A stretch of 23,098 bases of DNA from CAZWBR01 sp964404205 (lineage in GTDB: Bacteria > Bacteroidota > Bacteroidia > Bacteroidales > Prolixibacteraceae). This document shows positions 1 through 7,452 of the stretch, piece by piece. Where the stretch lies: NCBI GenBank assembly GCA_964404205.1, contig CAYOJD010000044.1:1-23098 (forward strand), given 5' to 3'. Position numbers and translations under genes: made by a program. Numbering within the stretch: the stretch's first letter is position 1; each line of letters starts with the position of its first letter. The notes under the pieces were generated by a model. The model saw only the letters and a list, made by a program, of their open reading frames with translations. It searched no databases and was not told the DNA's origin.

Positions 1-1490
1 TGAGTGTTTTAAAGCGTTTGGCCGGTGAAACGGCTATTTACGGGATTCCCAGTATTGTAGGGCGTTTTTTGAATTGGTGGTTGACCCCGCTGTATGCCTG
101 GATGTTTCTTCCGGGCGAGTTTGGTATTTTAAGCAATGTATTGGCTTATGTCGCTTTTTTACAAGTTTTACTCACTTACGGAATGGAGACCTCCTATTTT
201 CGGTTTGCCAGCCGGAGCGACAATTCCGATAAGGTTTTTCAAACTGCTTTTTCGTCGCTAACAGTAACAGCAATACTCTTTATTTTATTTGTTGTCTCTT
301 TTTCAAAAACACTATCAGGTTGGGTTGGTTATCCCGAACATTCCGAATTTATTGTTTGGATGGGTATTACGGTTGCCGTCGACGCGATGACCACAATCCC
401 GTTTGCCCGATTAAGGCTTCAACGTAAACCAATGAAGTTTGCTCTTTTTAAAATAATCAATATTGGTGTCAATATTTTGCTTAATCTCTTCTGGATTTTA
501 CTTTGCCCAAAAGTGTTGCAAGCCAATCCTGATTCTTTTTTGCAATATTTCTATTCGAAAGATATTGGTATTGGATACGCCTTTTTGGCCTATTTGATCT
601 CGTCGGTAGTTACACTTTTGCTCTTTATGCCGGAGTTGAAATTTAGGAAGATGATAATCGATCGCTCCGTCTTGATTGAAATGTTGCGGTATGGCTGGCC
701 AATCCTGATTGTTGGCCTAGCCGGAATGGTCAATATGAATATCGACAAGATTTTGATACCTGAATTGATTCCTTCGGGTGATCCGGTTCACGAACTTGGT
801 ATTTATTCGGCCAATAGCAAACTGGCCATTTTAATGTCGCTGTTTGTGCAGGCGTTCAGGTTTTCGTTCGAACCGTTTTTGTTTTCCCATTACAAAAATG
901 AAGATTCCAAAAAAGCGTATGCCGTTATTATGAACTATTTTGTGGTAATGGGTTTAATGATTTTTCTGGGCGTCATGTTTTATATCGATATCATCAAATT
1001 CTTTATTGGGTCGTCCACTTCGGGATATCACCAGGGAATCAAAGTTGTTCCGTGGTTACTGATGGGCAATCTCTTTTTAGGGATGTTTTACACGCAATCG
1101 CTTTGGTATAAACTGACCGATCAAACCCATTTTGGTGCCCGCTTTACCATTATTGGTGCAGCGATTACACTGGCTGTAAATATTATTTTTGTTCCGATGA
1201 TGGGGTATATGGCTTCAGCAATTGCCTTTTTTGTTGCATCGCTGGTGATGACGGTAATCTCCTATTTTGTTGGACAAAAATATTTTCCGGTACGTTACGA
1301 TTTGGCTAAAATCGCTGCCTATTTCGCAGTAGCCATCGTACTGTTCATTGTTTCGGAACAGATTGAGGTCGAATCGCGTTTAATTTTATATGGATTGAAA
1401 ACATCCCTTTTCATGATTTTTATTGCCGTTTTCTGGTATTTCGAAAGGACTGACCTGAAGGTTGCCTTTCGTCGTCCGCAAAAGGGTTAA
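1..1490 (+). CDS. Polysaccharide/oligosaccharide flippase (Wzx-like, MOP superfamily), lacking only the first base of its start codon
   Basis: Integral inner-membrane protein expected to flip a lipid-linked glycan to the periplasmic face. The chain is hydrophobic almost throughout, with about 12-14 membrane segments, the usual size and pattern of the MOP flippase (Wzx/RfbX) family. The reading frame is open to the left edge. Bases 1-2 are TG and are followed in frame by codons for S-V-L-K-R, so the true start is almost certainly the NTG codon whose first base lies just outside the window, giving about 496 residues. A TTG at 18 would remove the amphipathic N-terminus and is less likely. The gene is followed by dut after 36 bp. 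It sits in a housekeeping envelope cluster rather than beside glycosyltransferases, so its substrate cannot be guessed. Family confidence is good; the specific lipid substrate is unknown. Confidence 0.85.
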   Translation, partial: SVLKRLAGETAIYGIPSIVGRFLNWWLTPLYAWMFLPGEFGILSNVLAYVAFLQVLLTYGMETSYFRFASRSDNSDKVFQTAFSSLTVTAILFILFVVSFSKTLSGWVGYPEHSEFIVWMGITVAVDAMTTIPFARLRLQRKPMKFALFKIINIGVNILLNLFWILLCPKVLQANPDSFLQYFYSKDIGIGYAFLAYLISSVVTLLLFMPELKFRKMIIDRSVLIEMLRYGWPILIVGLAGMVNMNIDKILIPELIPSGDPVHELGIYSANSKLAILMSLFVQAFRFSFEPFLFSHYKNEDSKKAYAVIMNYFVVMGLMIFLGVMFYIDIIKFFIGSSTSGYHQGIKVVPWLLMGNLFLGMFYTQSLWYKLTDQTHFGARFTIIGAAITLAVNIIFVPMMGYMASAIAFFVASLVMTVISYFVGQKYFPVRYDLAKIAAYFAVAIVLFIVSEQIEVESRLILYGLKTSLFMIFIAVFWYFERTDLKVAFRRPQKG

Positions 1491-1526
1491 TTAAACTTTT
1501 GTATTTTAGCAACTTTAAAATTGAAG

Positions 1527-1961
1527 ATGAAAGTAAAAGTCGTTAATCATTCGAAGAACATACTGCCATTTTACAGTACCGACCACTCGGCCGGAATGGA
1601 TCTTCGTGCCAATTTGGAAGAATCACTGGTTATTAAACCATTCGAACGCATGCTGGTTCCAACCGGTTTATTTATTGAGTTACCTGAAGGTTACGAAGCA
1701 CAGGTACGTCCTCGCAGTGGCTTGGCCATCAATAAGGGAATCACAGTACTCAATTCTCCTGGTACAATTGATGCCGATTACAGGGGTGAAATTAAAGTCA
1801 TTCTTATCAATTTGTCGAACGAACCGTTCGTGATAAACCACGGTGAAAGGATTGCGCAAATGGTTGTTTCGGCCTATTCGAAAGTGGAATGGGTTCCCGT
1901 AGATGAATTGGAGGAGTCTGTTCGCGGCGACGGTGGTTTTGGCCACACCGGGAAACATTAA
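1527..1961 (+). CDS. dut: dUTP diphosphatase (dUTPase)
   Basis: Trimeric cytoplasmic enzyme that hydrolyses dUTP to dUMP and PPi, supplying the dTMP precursor and keeping uracil out of DNA. All five dUTPase motifs are present in the 144-residue product: motif 1 AGMDLRA (22-28), motif 2 RPRSGLA (61-67), motif 3 GTIDADYRGEI (79-89) with catalytic Asp82 and Tyr85, motif 4 GERIAQM (106-112), and the C-terminal glycine-rich motif 5 RGDGGFGHTG (133-142). The length is normal for the family. ATG at 1527 is preferred over the in-frame TTG at 1521 because it gives the canonical short N-terminus. It lies 36 bp after the flippase and 30 bp before the TPR lipoprotein, probably in one operon. A near-match to the -7 box (TATTTTAG, 1502-1509) could give extra initiation here. 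Confidence 0.98.
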   Translation: MKVKVVNHSKNILPFYSTDHSAGMDLRANLEESLVIKPFERMLVPTGLFIELPEGYEAQVRPRSGLAINKGITVLNSPGTIDADYRGEIKVILINLSNEPFVINHGERIAQMVVSAYSKVEWVPVDELEESVRGDGGFGHTGKH

Positions 1962-1991
1962 TTTTCCCTCATCATAAATAATAAACAGCGA

Positions 1992-3767
1992 ATGATAAAA
2001 TATAGAAGGATTTCAACGGTTCTGTTGGTTGCCACAGTTTTCGTTTCGTCATGTAAAGTGGTTGAAAAAAGTGCTACCCCAGCGGCTCCGGTTCCTGTAC
2101 AAAGTGTATCCAATAATTCAGCGGTTGACAGCGACAAACAAAAAGAGTTTCAATATCTTTATGTTGAAGGGGTAAAGCAACGCACGATAGGAAATATTGA
2201 TGAAGCAGTGAAGATATTTTCGCAGTGCCTCGAAATGGATCCCAATTCGGCAGCTGCCATGTATGAGATAGCGAATATTCATGTATCGAAAGGCGATTAC
2301 CAAAGTTCGATGATGATGCTCGAGAAAGCTGTTTCCATCAATCCTGACAATAAATATTACCATATTTTACTGGCTAAACTTTATCAGCAAAACAAGTTGT
2401 ACGATAAGGCAGCCGCAGAATACAAAACACTTGAAAAAATAGAGCCCAATGTTATTGAATATCCTTATTACCAGGCTTCGATGCTTGGAATGGCCGGTAA
2501 AACAACTGATGCTATTGCCACATACAATTTGCTGGAGAAAAGAATGGGCATTTCTGAAATGCTGTCGATAGGCAAGCAACAGCTCTATTTGCAAGCCGGT
2601 AATAAAGCGGCTGCTTATAAAGAGATAGAAAAGTTAATAGCTGCCTACCCTGCCGAACCCAAATATTATGGTTTGCTGGCCGATATGTATTTGAACGATG
2701 GTCAGCGCGAAAAAGCATTCGAAAATTATAACAGAATCCTTCAGGTCGATCCCGATGATGGCTTTGTCCATCTTTCGATTGCCAATTTTTACAAGGAAGG
2801 TGGCGATATGGCCAAAGCATACGAACATATTAAAATTGCCTTTTCAAAATCGTCGCTCGAATTCGAAACCAAAGGCCAGATGTTTGTTTTGCTCACCCAA
2901 CCAGGCGAAAATAAAATATCGGATGAACAGCAGGTTGAACTGATTAAAATTCTGATTGATACGCATATCGACGACGAGCGCCCGTTTTTGTTCTACTACG
3001 ACTATTTCTACAATAAAAAGGACTTTCAGCAGGCAAGAGAACAACTTCGTCATGCGCTTGATATCAAAAAAGACAATTACGAGTACTGGGAAAGGCTTTT
3101 GATGGTCGACAACGAGCTGCTCGACTGGAAGAGCCTTAGCGACGACAGTAAAACGGCAGCCATTTATTTCCCCGAACAGCCTTTGATTTATCTGCTTGAT
3201 GCAGTTGCCCTGCTGCAATTGGGAAAAATTGAAGAGATGTATACGGTTCTCGATAATGGTCAAGTTTATGCTGCCAATAATCCGAAGTTGCTGGCACAGT
3301 TTTATTTGTACAGGGCCGAAGCTTTGTACAAAGAAAAAAAGCAGGAAGAGGCATTCAAAATGTATGACTTGGTAATGGCCAACGATCCGCAGAACTGGAT
3401 GGCGATGAACAACTACGCATATTATCTTTCGTTGCTGAATCTCAAACTTGAGCTGGCCGAAAAGATGAGTGGGACCGTTATTCAAAATAATCCCGATAAT
3501 GCAACATATTTAGACACTTATGCCTGGGTACTTTTCAAGAAGAAAGATTACCGGCTGGCCAAGTTCTACATCGAGTCGGCTATTAACAACGACAAAGAAT
3601 CGAGTGCGGTTTTAATCGAACATTATGGCGATATTCTTTATTTTCTGGATGATAAAGAAAATGCAGTTGTTCAATGGAAGAAATCACTCGAGATGGGAAA
3701 TAAATCTCAGGTCTTACCGGAGAAAATCAACAAAATCATTTATATCGAATCACCCGAAGAACCATGA
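1992..3767 (+). CDS. Tetratricopeptide-repeat lipoprotein
   Basis: Predicted lipoprotein of 591 residues. The N-terminus has a basic start, a hydrophobic core and a lipobox VSSC with the lipidated Cys at 21, followed by a low-complexity Ala/Pro/Ser linker. From about residue 50 to the end it is built of TPR-like helical pairs: repeated A-x-x-x-Y/F-E and D-P-x-N/D patterns, such as LEMDPNSAAAMYEIA, LQVDPDDGFVHLSIA and MANDPQNWMAMNNYAYYLS. TPR domains bind protein partners, so a scaffold role at a membrane is inferred; no catalytic domain is visible. Its stop codon overlaps the start of the DUF4292 lipoprotein (ATGA), indicating translational coupling. The cluster flippase-dut-TPR-DUF4292-EnvC recurs in Bacteroidota (established neighbourhood, recalled and not searched). 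Partner unknown. Confidence 0.9.
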   Translation: MIKYRRISTVLLVATVFVSSCKVVEKSATPAAPVPVQSVSNNSAVDSDKQKEFQYLYVEGVKQRTIGNIDEAVKIFSQCLEMDPNSAAAMYEIANIHVSKGDYQSSMMMLEKAVSINPDNKYYHILLAKLYQQNKLYDKAAAEYKTLEKIEPNVIEYPYYQASMLGMAGKTTDAIATYNLLEKRMGISEMLSIGKQQLYLQAGNKAAAYKEIEKLIAAYPAEPKYYGLLADMYLNDGQREKAFENYNRILQVDPDDGFVHLSIANFYKEGGDMAKAYEHIKIAFSKSSLEFETKGQMFVLLTQPGENKISDEQQVELIKILIDTHIDDERPFLFYYDYFYNKKDFQQAREQLRHALDIKKDNYEYWERLLMVDNELLDWKSLSDDSKTAAIYFPEQPLIYLLDAVALLQLGKIEEMYTVLDNGQVYAANNPKLLAQFYLYRAEALYKEKKQEEAFKMYDLVMANDPQNWMAMNNYAYYLSLLNLKLELAEKMSGTVIQNNPDNATYLDTYAWVLFKKKDYRLAKFYIESAINNDKESSAVLIEHYGDILYFLDDKENAVVQWKKSLEMGNKSQVLPEKINKIIYIESPEEP

Positions 3768-4642
3768 TCAGGTTGCAGTTGAATTGGTCCAAAATTATCG
3801 TTATTCTCTCTTTGATGGTGATGTTTGGTTGCAAACATGCCGAGAAAGTTGTTGTGCCCGAAAGGAAGATCAAACGTTTGGGAGTGAGCCGGGTGATACG
3901 GCTTGTTGAAGATAACGGATTGAAATATAATACGCTGAATGTAGGACGAGTAAATGTTTCGTTCGAAAAAGAGAATAAAACAACATCGATTAGGGGTTCT
4001 TATAAAATCAGCAAAGACAGTGTTATTCAGGTTTCAGCACAAAAACTGGCCATTCCGGTTGGCAAACTGGAAGCCAATCCCGATTCGTTTACTGCGGTTT
4101 ATCACCTCGAAAAAGAGGTTTATCAAGGGTCGTATAATTTTATCAGCGAACTGATTGGTTCAGATGTCGATTTTAATATTATTCAGTCAGTACTTGGTTT
4201 TCAACTCTATTCGTTTAAGCAAACGGAAGATGAAAAAGACTTTCGGGATTATTATATCGACATTGTCGACGAAATGTATAAAATTTCCTCGCTGCATGAC
4301 AGGAAGTTGAGAAAGTTAGAGAAAAACGAAGATAAGTTGGGCCGGTTAAAGAACAGGCTGTCAGACCGGCATTTGATGAAGCAAGATATTTTTGTCGATC
4401 CCGATATGTTCGTTATTCGAAAGATGGTTTTCGATGATTTGGAAGTTGAAAGGGTTTTAACGATCGAATTTTCAGAGTTTTCACAAATCAACCAGCAATT
4501 CTTTCCCGGTAATATTCGGTTAACGATTTCCGGATCTGAAAATATGGTATTAAATATCCAGTTGTCGAGGATTACGATCGACGAGCCTGCAAATTTCGGT
4601 TTTAATATCCCCGAAAGGTATAGCCGGAAGCATTTAAAATGA
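3764..4642 (+). CDS. DUF4292-family lipoprotein
   Basis: Lipoprotein of 292 residues with a hydrophobic signal ending in a lipobox MFGC (Cys23). The mature part alternates short beta-like strands such as YNTLNVGRVNVSFE, TSIRGSYKISKDSVIQVSA and NIQLSRITIDEP, with a charged helical insert around residues 170-205. I recognise the overall pattern and position as DUF4292 (Pfam), a Bacteroidota family of unknown function. The strand-rich pattern is reminiscent of LolA/LolB-type lipoprotein-binding folds, but this is inference only. Its ATG overlaps the TPR stop by 4 bp, so the two are probably made together; envC starts 39 bp downstream. No catalytic residues are identifiable. Family assignment is fairly sure; function is open. 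Confidence 0.8.
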   Translation: MIRLQLNWSKIIVILSLMVMFGCKHAEKVVVPERKIKRLGVSRVIRLVEDNGLKYNTLNVGRVNVSFEKENKTTSIRGSYKISKDSVIQVSAQKLAIPVGKLEANPDSFTAVYHLEKEVYQGSYNFISELIGSDVDFNIIQSVLGFQLYSFKQTEDEKDFRDYYIDIVDEMYKISSLHDRKLRKLEKNEDKLGRLKNRLSDRHLMKQDIFVDPDMFVIRKMVFDDLEVERVLTIEFSEFSQINQQFFPGNIRLTISGSENMVLNIQLSRITIDEPANFGFNIPERYSRKHLK

Positions 4643-4664
4643 TTATTTTCGGAGCCAACGAATA

Positions 4665-4759
4665 GTTAAGCGATCAGATTTATGCGTCGATTCAAATTTT
4701 CCATATTGCTTCTTGTTTTGGTTTTTATGGCCAACGAAGCCATATCTCAGTCGCTTAAC
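4665..4759 (+). other. Inverted repeat spanning the envC-like start codon
   Basis: GTTAAGCGA at 4665-4673 is the exact complement of TCGCTTAAC at 4751-4759, and AGAT (4676-4679) can extend the pairing with ATCT (4744-4747) across a small internal loop. The loop holds the ATG at 4682, so an mRNA stem could close around the translation start. Visible by eye but weak evidence of function; it may be chance. Confidence 0.35.
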
Positions 4760-5890
4760 GAACTAAAAAAACAAAAGGAGAAAACCGCCCAGGAGATAGA
4801 TTACATCAATGGTTTGTTAAAGGAAACCGGACAGAATGCCCGCAATTCGCTGAATCGGCTGGCAGTTCTTGAAAAGAGTATCAAGCTGCAAACCAATTTG
4901 ATATCGAATATCAATACCGAAATCACTTACCTCGATTCTTCCATATCGCAAAGTTTGCATCGGGTCGATTCGTTGAAGATTGTTTTGGCCGATGTAAAAT
5001 CAAAGTATGCTTCGATGGTTCGTTATGCACGCCGTAACCAGAATGCAACGAACCAGTTACTTTTTCTTTTGTCAGCCGAAGATTTTAATCAGGCTTATAA
5101 GCGATTCGTATATTTGAGGCAATATGCCGATTATCGGAAAAGGCAGATTGAACAGATTGAAAGCATACAAATCTCTTTAAATGACCAAATAACCGAATAC
5201 AACAATCGTAAGGACGAGAAGCAGGATTTATTGTTGGTCAAGGTTGATCAGGCAAGGAAGATAGAAAAGCAGCGTTCGGAACAGACGGAATATTATGCCG
5301 GTTTACAGCAAAAGGACAAAGAGTTGCGACGTAAACTCGAAGCCCAGAAGAAGGCCGAGCTGAAACTTCAGCAGGAAATTGAGCGGATTATTGCTGATGA
5401 GGCCCGTAAGGTTGCAGCAAAATCGAAGAAAGAGCCTGGTTTTACCATGTCAGCCGAAGATAAAGCGCTGTCGGGCAATTTTGCCAACAACAAAGGAAAG
5501 TTTCCGTGGCCGGTAGCGAAAGGGTTGATAACGGATCATTTTGGGGAGCACCCCCACCCTGTCCTTAAGCATGTAACCGTTCGGAACTCGGGAATCGACA
5601 TTACAACTCAGGCCGGTTCAAAAGCAAGGGCTATTTTTAAAGGCGAGGTGTCGAAAGTGGTGGCTATTCCCGGGGGAAATATGGCCGTCATTATCAGGCA
5701 TGGCAATTACCTGACTGTTTATTCCAATCTGGTAAATGTTGCTGTTCAAAGTGGTCAGACGATTGAGACGAAACAGGAAATTGGTTCGATTTTTACTGAC
5801 GCTGACGAAGACAATAAAACGGTACTAAAGTTTCAAATCTGGAAAGAAAACGTGAAACTCGATCCGGAAGTATGGCTCAATCAGCAATGA
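4682..5890 (+). CDS. EnvC-like murein hydrolase activator with degenerate LytM/M23 domain
   Basis: Periplasmic protein of 402 residues. It has a signal peptide (1-22), a long coiled coil (about 25-245, rich in K, E and Q heptads), then a C-terminal LytM/M23 domain (about 272-402). The domain is recognisable from its GKFPWPVAKG entry, the SGID motif and the HGNYLTVYSNL segment, but the zinc site is broken. The His of HxxxD is Asn302 (Asp306 kept), and the HxH of the last strand is Val381-Lys383 in VLKFQIW. This is the EnvC-type layout: a non-catalytic LytM domain that activates N-acetylmuramoyl-L-alanine amidases during septum splitting (family knowledge). Convergent with the Crp/Fnr gene, with 1 bp between the two stop codons. 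The name EnvC rests on architecture, so I leave the symbol empty. Confidence 0.9.
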   Translation: MRRFKFSILLLVLVFMANEAISQSLNELKKQKEKTAQEIDYINGLLKETGQNARNSLNRLAVLEKSIKLQTNLISNINTEITYLDSSISQSLHRVDSLKIVLADVKSKYASMVRYARRNQNATNQLLFLLSAEDFNQAYKRFVYLRQYADYRKRQIEQIESIQISLNDQITEYNNRKDEKQDLLLVKVDQARKIEKQRSEQTEYYAGLQQKDKELRRKLEAQKKAELKLQQEIERIIADEARKVAAKSKKEPGFTMSAEDKALSGNFANNKGKFPWPVAKGLITDHFGEHPHPVLKHVTVRNSGIDITTQAGSKARAIFKGEVSKVVAIPGGNMAVIIRHGNYLTVYSNLVNVAVQSGQTIETKQEIGSIFTDADEDNKTVLKFQIWKENVKLDPEVWLNQQ

Positions 5891-5891
5891 C

Positions 5892-6596
5892 CTAAATTTT
5901 GTTCAGATTGGCGGCCTTGATTAATCCCTGAATGTTGATAATCTTTATCTTGCGTCCCTGGAGATCGATCAGTTTATCCTGTTTAAATTCGGAAAGCAAA
6001 CGGATAATGGATTCGGTTGCCGTTCCAACCATGTTGGCCAGCTCTTCGCGGGTGAGCGATATCTGTAATGTTTTTTCGGCATCGAGGTCAAACTCCTGTT
6101 TCAGCAAAAGCAATACCTCTGCAAGGCGTTCACGTACTGTTTTTTGAGCGATATCTGTAATGTAATCGTTGGCTTCCTTCAGTTCGGCACACACGATGCG
6201 CAGCATAGCGAGAGAAAATTTAGAGTTTCTCTCGATTAGGCCGAGCAGTGATTTGTAGGGAATATGACAAAGTACCGAATCTTCAATTGTTTTTGATGTG
6301 GTACAAGCCGACTCCTGAGTAAGCAACGAGCGATAGGCAATAATATCGCCTTTTTTGGCAAAACGGATAATTTGCTCTTTCCCGTCAATCCCGGTTTTGT
6401 AAATCTTCACAACGCCTTGGATAATACAATAAAAGCCGGTAAGCCTGCTTCCCTCTTTGTAAAGAATGGAGCCCTTTTTGTAGTGGGCACAGGTCTTTTC
6501 GTAATTCAGGCTCTTGAGTTCATCTTCAGTCAGAGATTGAAAAAACCGGAATGTCGATAGGTTAACGTCTTCTATTAATTCATTGTGGTTCTTCAT
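5892..6596 (-). CDS. Crp/Fnr-family transcriptional regulator
   Basis: Cytoplasmic DNA-binding regulator of 234 residues. A cNMP-binding-type beta-roll covers about 20-130, including KGSILYKEGSRLTGFYCIIQG and the KKGDIIAYRSLL turn. A dimerisation helix (about 130-155) and a winged helix-turn-helix follow, with LTREELANMVGTATESIIRL at 181-200. The cAMP-contact consensus (FGE-x-x-L...R-x-A) is replaced by GDIIAYRSLLTQESACTT, so the ligand is probably not cAMP. The N-terminal cysteine cluster of oxygen-sensing FNR is absent. It is transcribed divergently from yceI across 140 bp that contain a perfect inverted repeat at 6692-6714, a plausible operator. Its stop faces the envC-like stop with 1 bp between. 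The ATG at 6596 gives normal family length. Signal and regulon unknown. Confidence 0.92.
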   Translation of the reverse strand: MKNHNELIEDVNLSTFRFFQSLTEDELKSLNYEKTCAHYKKGSILYKEGSRLTGFYCIIQGVVKIYKTGIDGKEQIIRFAKKGDIIAYRSLLTQESACTTSKTIEDSVLCHIPYKSLLGLIERNSKFSLAMLRIVCAELKEANDYITDIAQKTVRERLAEVLLLLKQEFDLDAEKTLQISLTREELANMVGTATESIIRLLSEFKQDKLIDLQGRKIKIINIQGLIKAANLNKI

Positions 6597-6622
6597 ATTG
6601 GCCTATTATTGCTTATTGAATG

Positions 6623-6630
6623 CAAATATA
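6623..6630 (-). promoter_or_regulatory. Putative -7 box (TAnnTTTG) of the Crp/Fnr gene
   Basis: Minus-strand TATATTTG fits the Bacteroidota sigma-ABfr -7 consensus exactly. It lies 27 bp upstream of the ATG at 6596. I found no convincing -33 TTTG at the expected distance. Confidence 0.45.
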
Positions 6631-6691
6631 CAATATCTGATTCAATATTTATAACATCTTATTAACAACGCGATTTGTAACACTTTGAAAC

Positions 6692-6714
6692 TTATGACGT
6701 AAAAATCGTCATAA
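6692..6714. promoter_or_regulatory. Perfect inverted repeat, candidate Crp/Fnr operator
   Basis: TTATGACG (6692-6699), a 7-bp spacer TAAAAAT, then CGTCATAA (6707-6714): 8-bp perfect arms in the divergent Crp/Fnr-yceI intergenic region, ending 22 bp before the yceI ATG. Dimeric Crp/Fnr proteins bind two-fold symmetric sites of about this size, so autoregulation and/or control of yceI is inferred. The half-site differs from the classical TGTGA and TTGAT motifs. Confidence 0.5.
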
Positions 6715-6736
6715 TGTCAAATTAATACAGTGAGAT

Positions 6737-7366
6737 ATGAATAAACTACTTTTAGAAAACGGCACAAAACTTAAGCGTCGCAATTTAAATTCTTTTTTTT
6801 GGTTGGCTGTTTTTTTAGCAGCACCGCTGCTTGGCTTCTCAGATAACTATTCTGTGAACAAAACTGCCAGCAAAGTGAATTGGGAAGCCAAGAAAGTAAC
6901 AGGTAAACACGATGGAACAATTGGATTCGAAAATGGCTCACTTTTAATCAGTGGAAGCAAAATTACCGGTGGTGAACTGGTTATCGACATGAAAACCATT
7001 GCCTGTACCGATATTACTGATGCCGGAATGAATAAGAAGTTTGTCGGGCATCTTTGGTCTGACGATTTTTTTTCAGTTGAAAAATTTGGCACATCGAAAT
7101 TGAATTTGAAGAAAGTGGAAAGCAAATCGGGTGATCTTTATCACTTTGTAGGCGATTTAACCATTAAAGGTATTACCAAACCTATTGAGTTTGATGCAGC
7201 AGTTAAAGTGGTTGGCGGCAAACTCACCGCAACAGGTGTAATGACTGTTAACCGTGCACTTTACGAGATTAAATATGGTTCGGGAAGTTTCTTCTCTGAC
7301 CTTGGTGACCGAATGATTTATGACGATTTTACACTCAGTTTCGAATTGGTTGCCGACAAAAAATAG
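6737..7366 (+). CDS. Secreted YceI-family lipocalin-like protein
   Basis: Exported beta-barrel protein of 209 residues. The N-terminus is basic, then has a hydrophobic signal core (about 20-35, FFWLAVFLAAPLLGFS), and the YceI domain covers about 37-206. Typical elements are SVNKTASKVNWEAKKVTGKHDGTI-type first strands, the GGELVIDMKTI strand, the HLWSDDFFSVEKFGTSKL segment (D/W-x-x-FF-x-x-x-x-P/G-x) and FVGDLTIKGITKPIEF, where LTIkGvTkpv is a family hallmark. YceI proteins bind long-chain isoprenoid or other amphiphilic ligands in the periplasm (family knowledge); the ligand here is unknown. It is a monocistronic unit: divergent from a Crp/Fnr regulator whose likely operator sits directly upstream, and ended by a strong terminator. 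The stress-linked regulation seen in some relatives makes redox or membrane-stress control plausible but unproven. Confidence 0.93.
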   Translation: MNKLLLENGTKLKRRNLNSFFWLAVFLAAPLLGFSDNYSVNKTASKVNWEAKKVTGKHDGTIGFENGSLLISGSKITGGELVIDMKTIACTDITDAGMNKKFVGHLWSDDFFSVEKFGTSKLNLKKVESKSGDLYHFVGDLTIKGITKPIEFDAAVKVVGGKLTATGVMTVNRALYEIKYGSGSFFSDLGDRMIYDDFTLSFELVADKK

Positions 7367-7394
7367 TTCATGTTGTCTGGTTTTTATATGCAGA

Positions 7395-7425
7395 GGGGAT
7401 GCTCCGACAGGACATCCCTTTTTTT
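7395..7425 (+). terminator. Intrinsic terminator of yceI
   Basis: GGGATG (7396-7401) pairs with CATCCC (7413-7418), with a possible inner CC/GG pairing, followed immediately by seven T (7419-7425). It starts 28 bp after the yceI stop. It also shows that the long upstream start (7399) of the next reading frame is not real. Confidence 0.88.
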
Positions 7426-7452
7426 ATTACATTTAACCAAATGATTGTTTCG

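Noticed and set aside
2844..3485. 213-codon minus-strand reading frame inside the TPR gene
   Set aside because: It is antisense to a clear TPR-coding gene, has no recognisable domain, and is rich in hydrophobic and Gln/Phe runs expected from the reverse of the helical repeat code.
5483..5888. Calling the LytM gene an active M23 endopeptidase
   Set aside because: Metal-binding His residues are replaced (Asn302, Val381, Lys383), so an activator role is more likely.
7399..7452. Upstream extension of the PTR1-like reductase to an ATG at 7399
   Set aside because: This ATG lies inside the stem of the yceI terminator, and the extra residues do not fit an SDR N-terminus; MKKVALITG at 7453 does.
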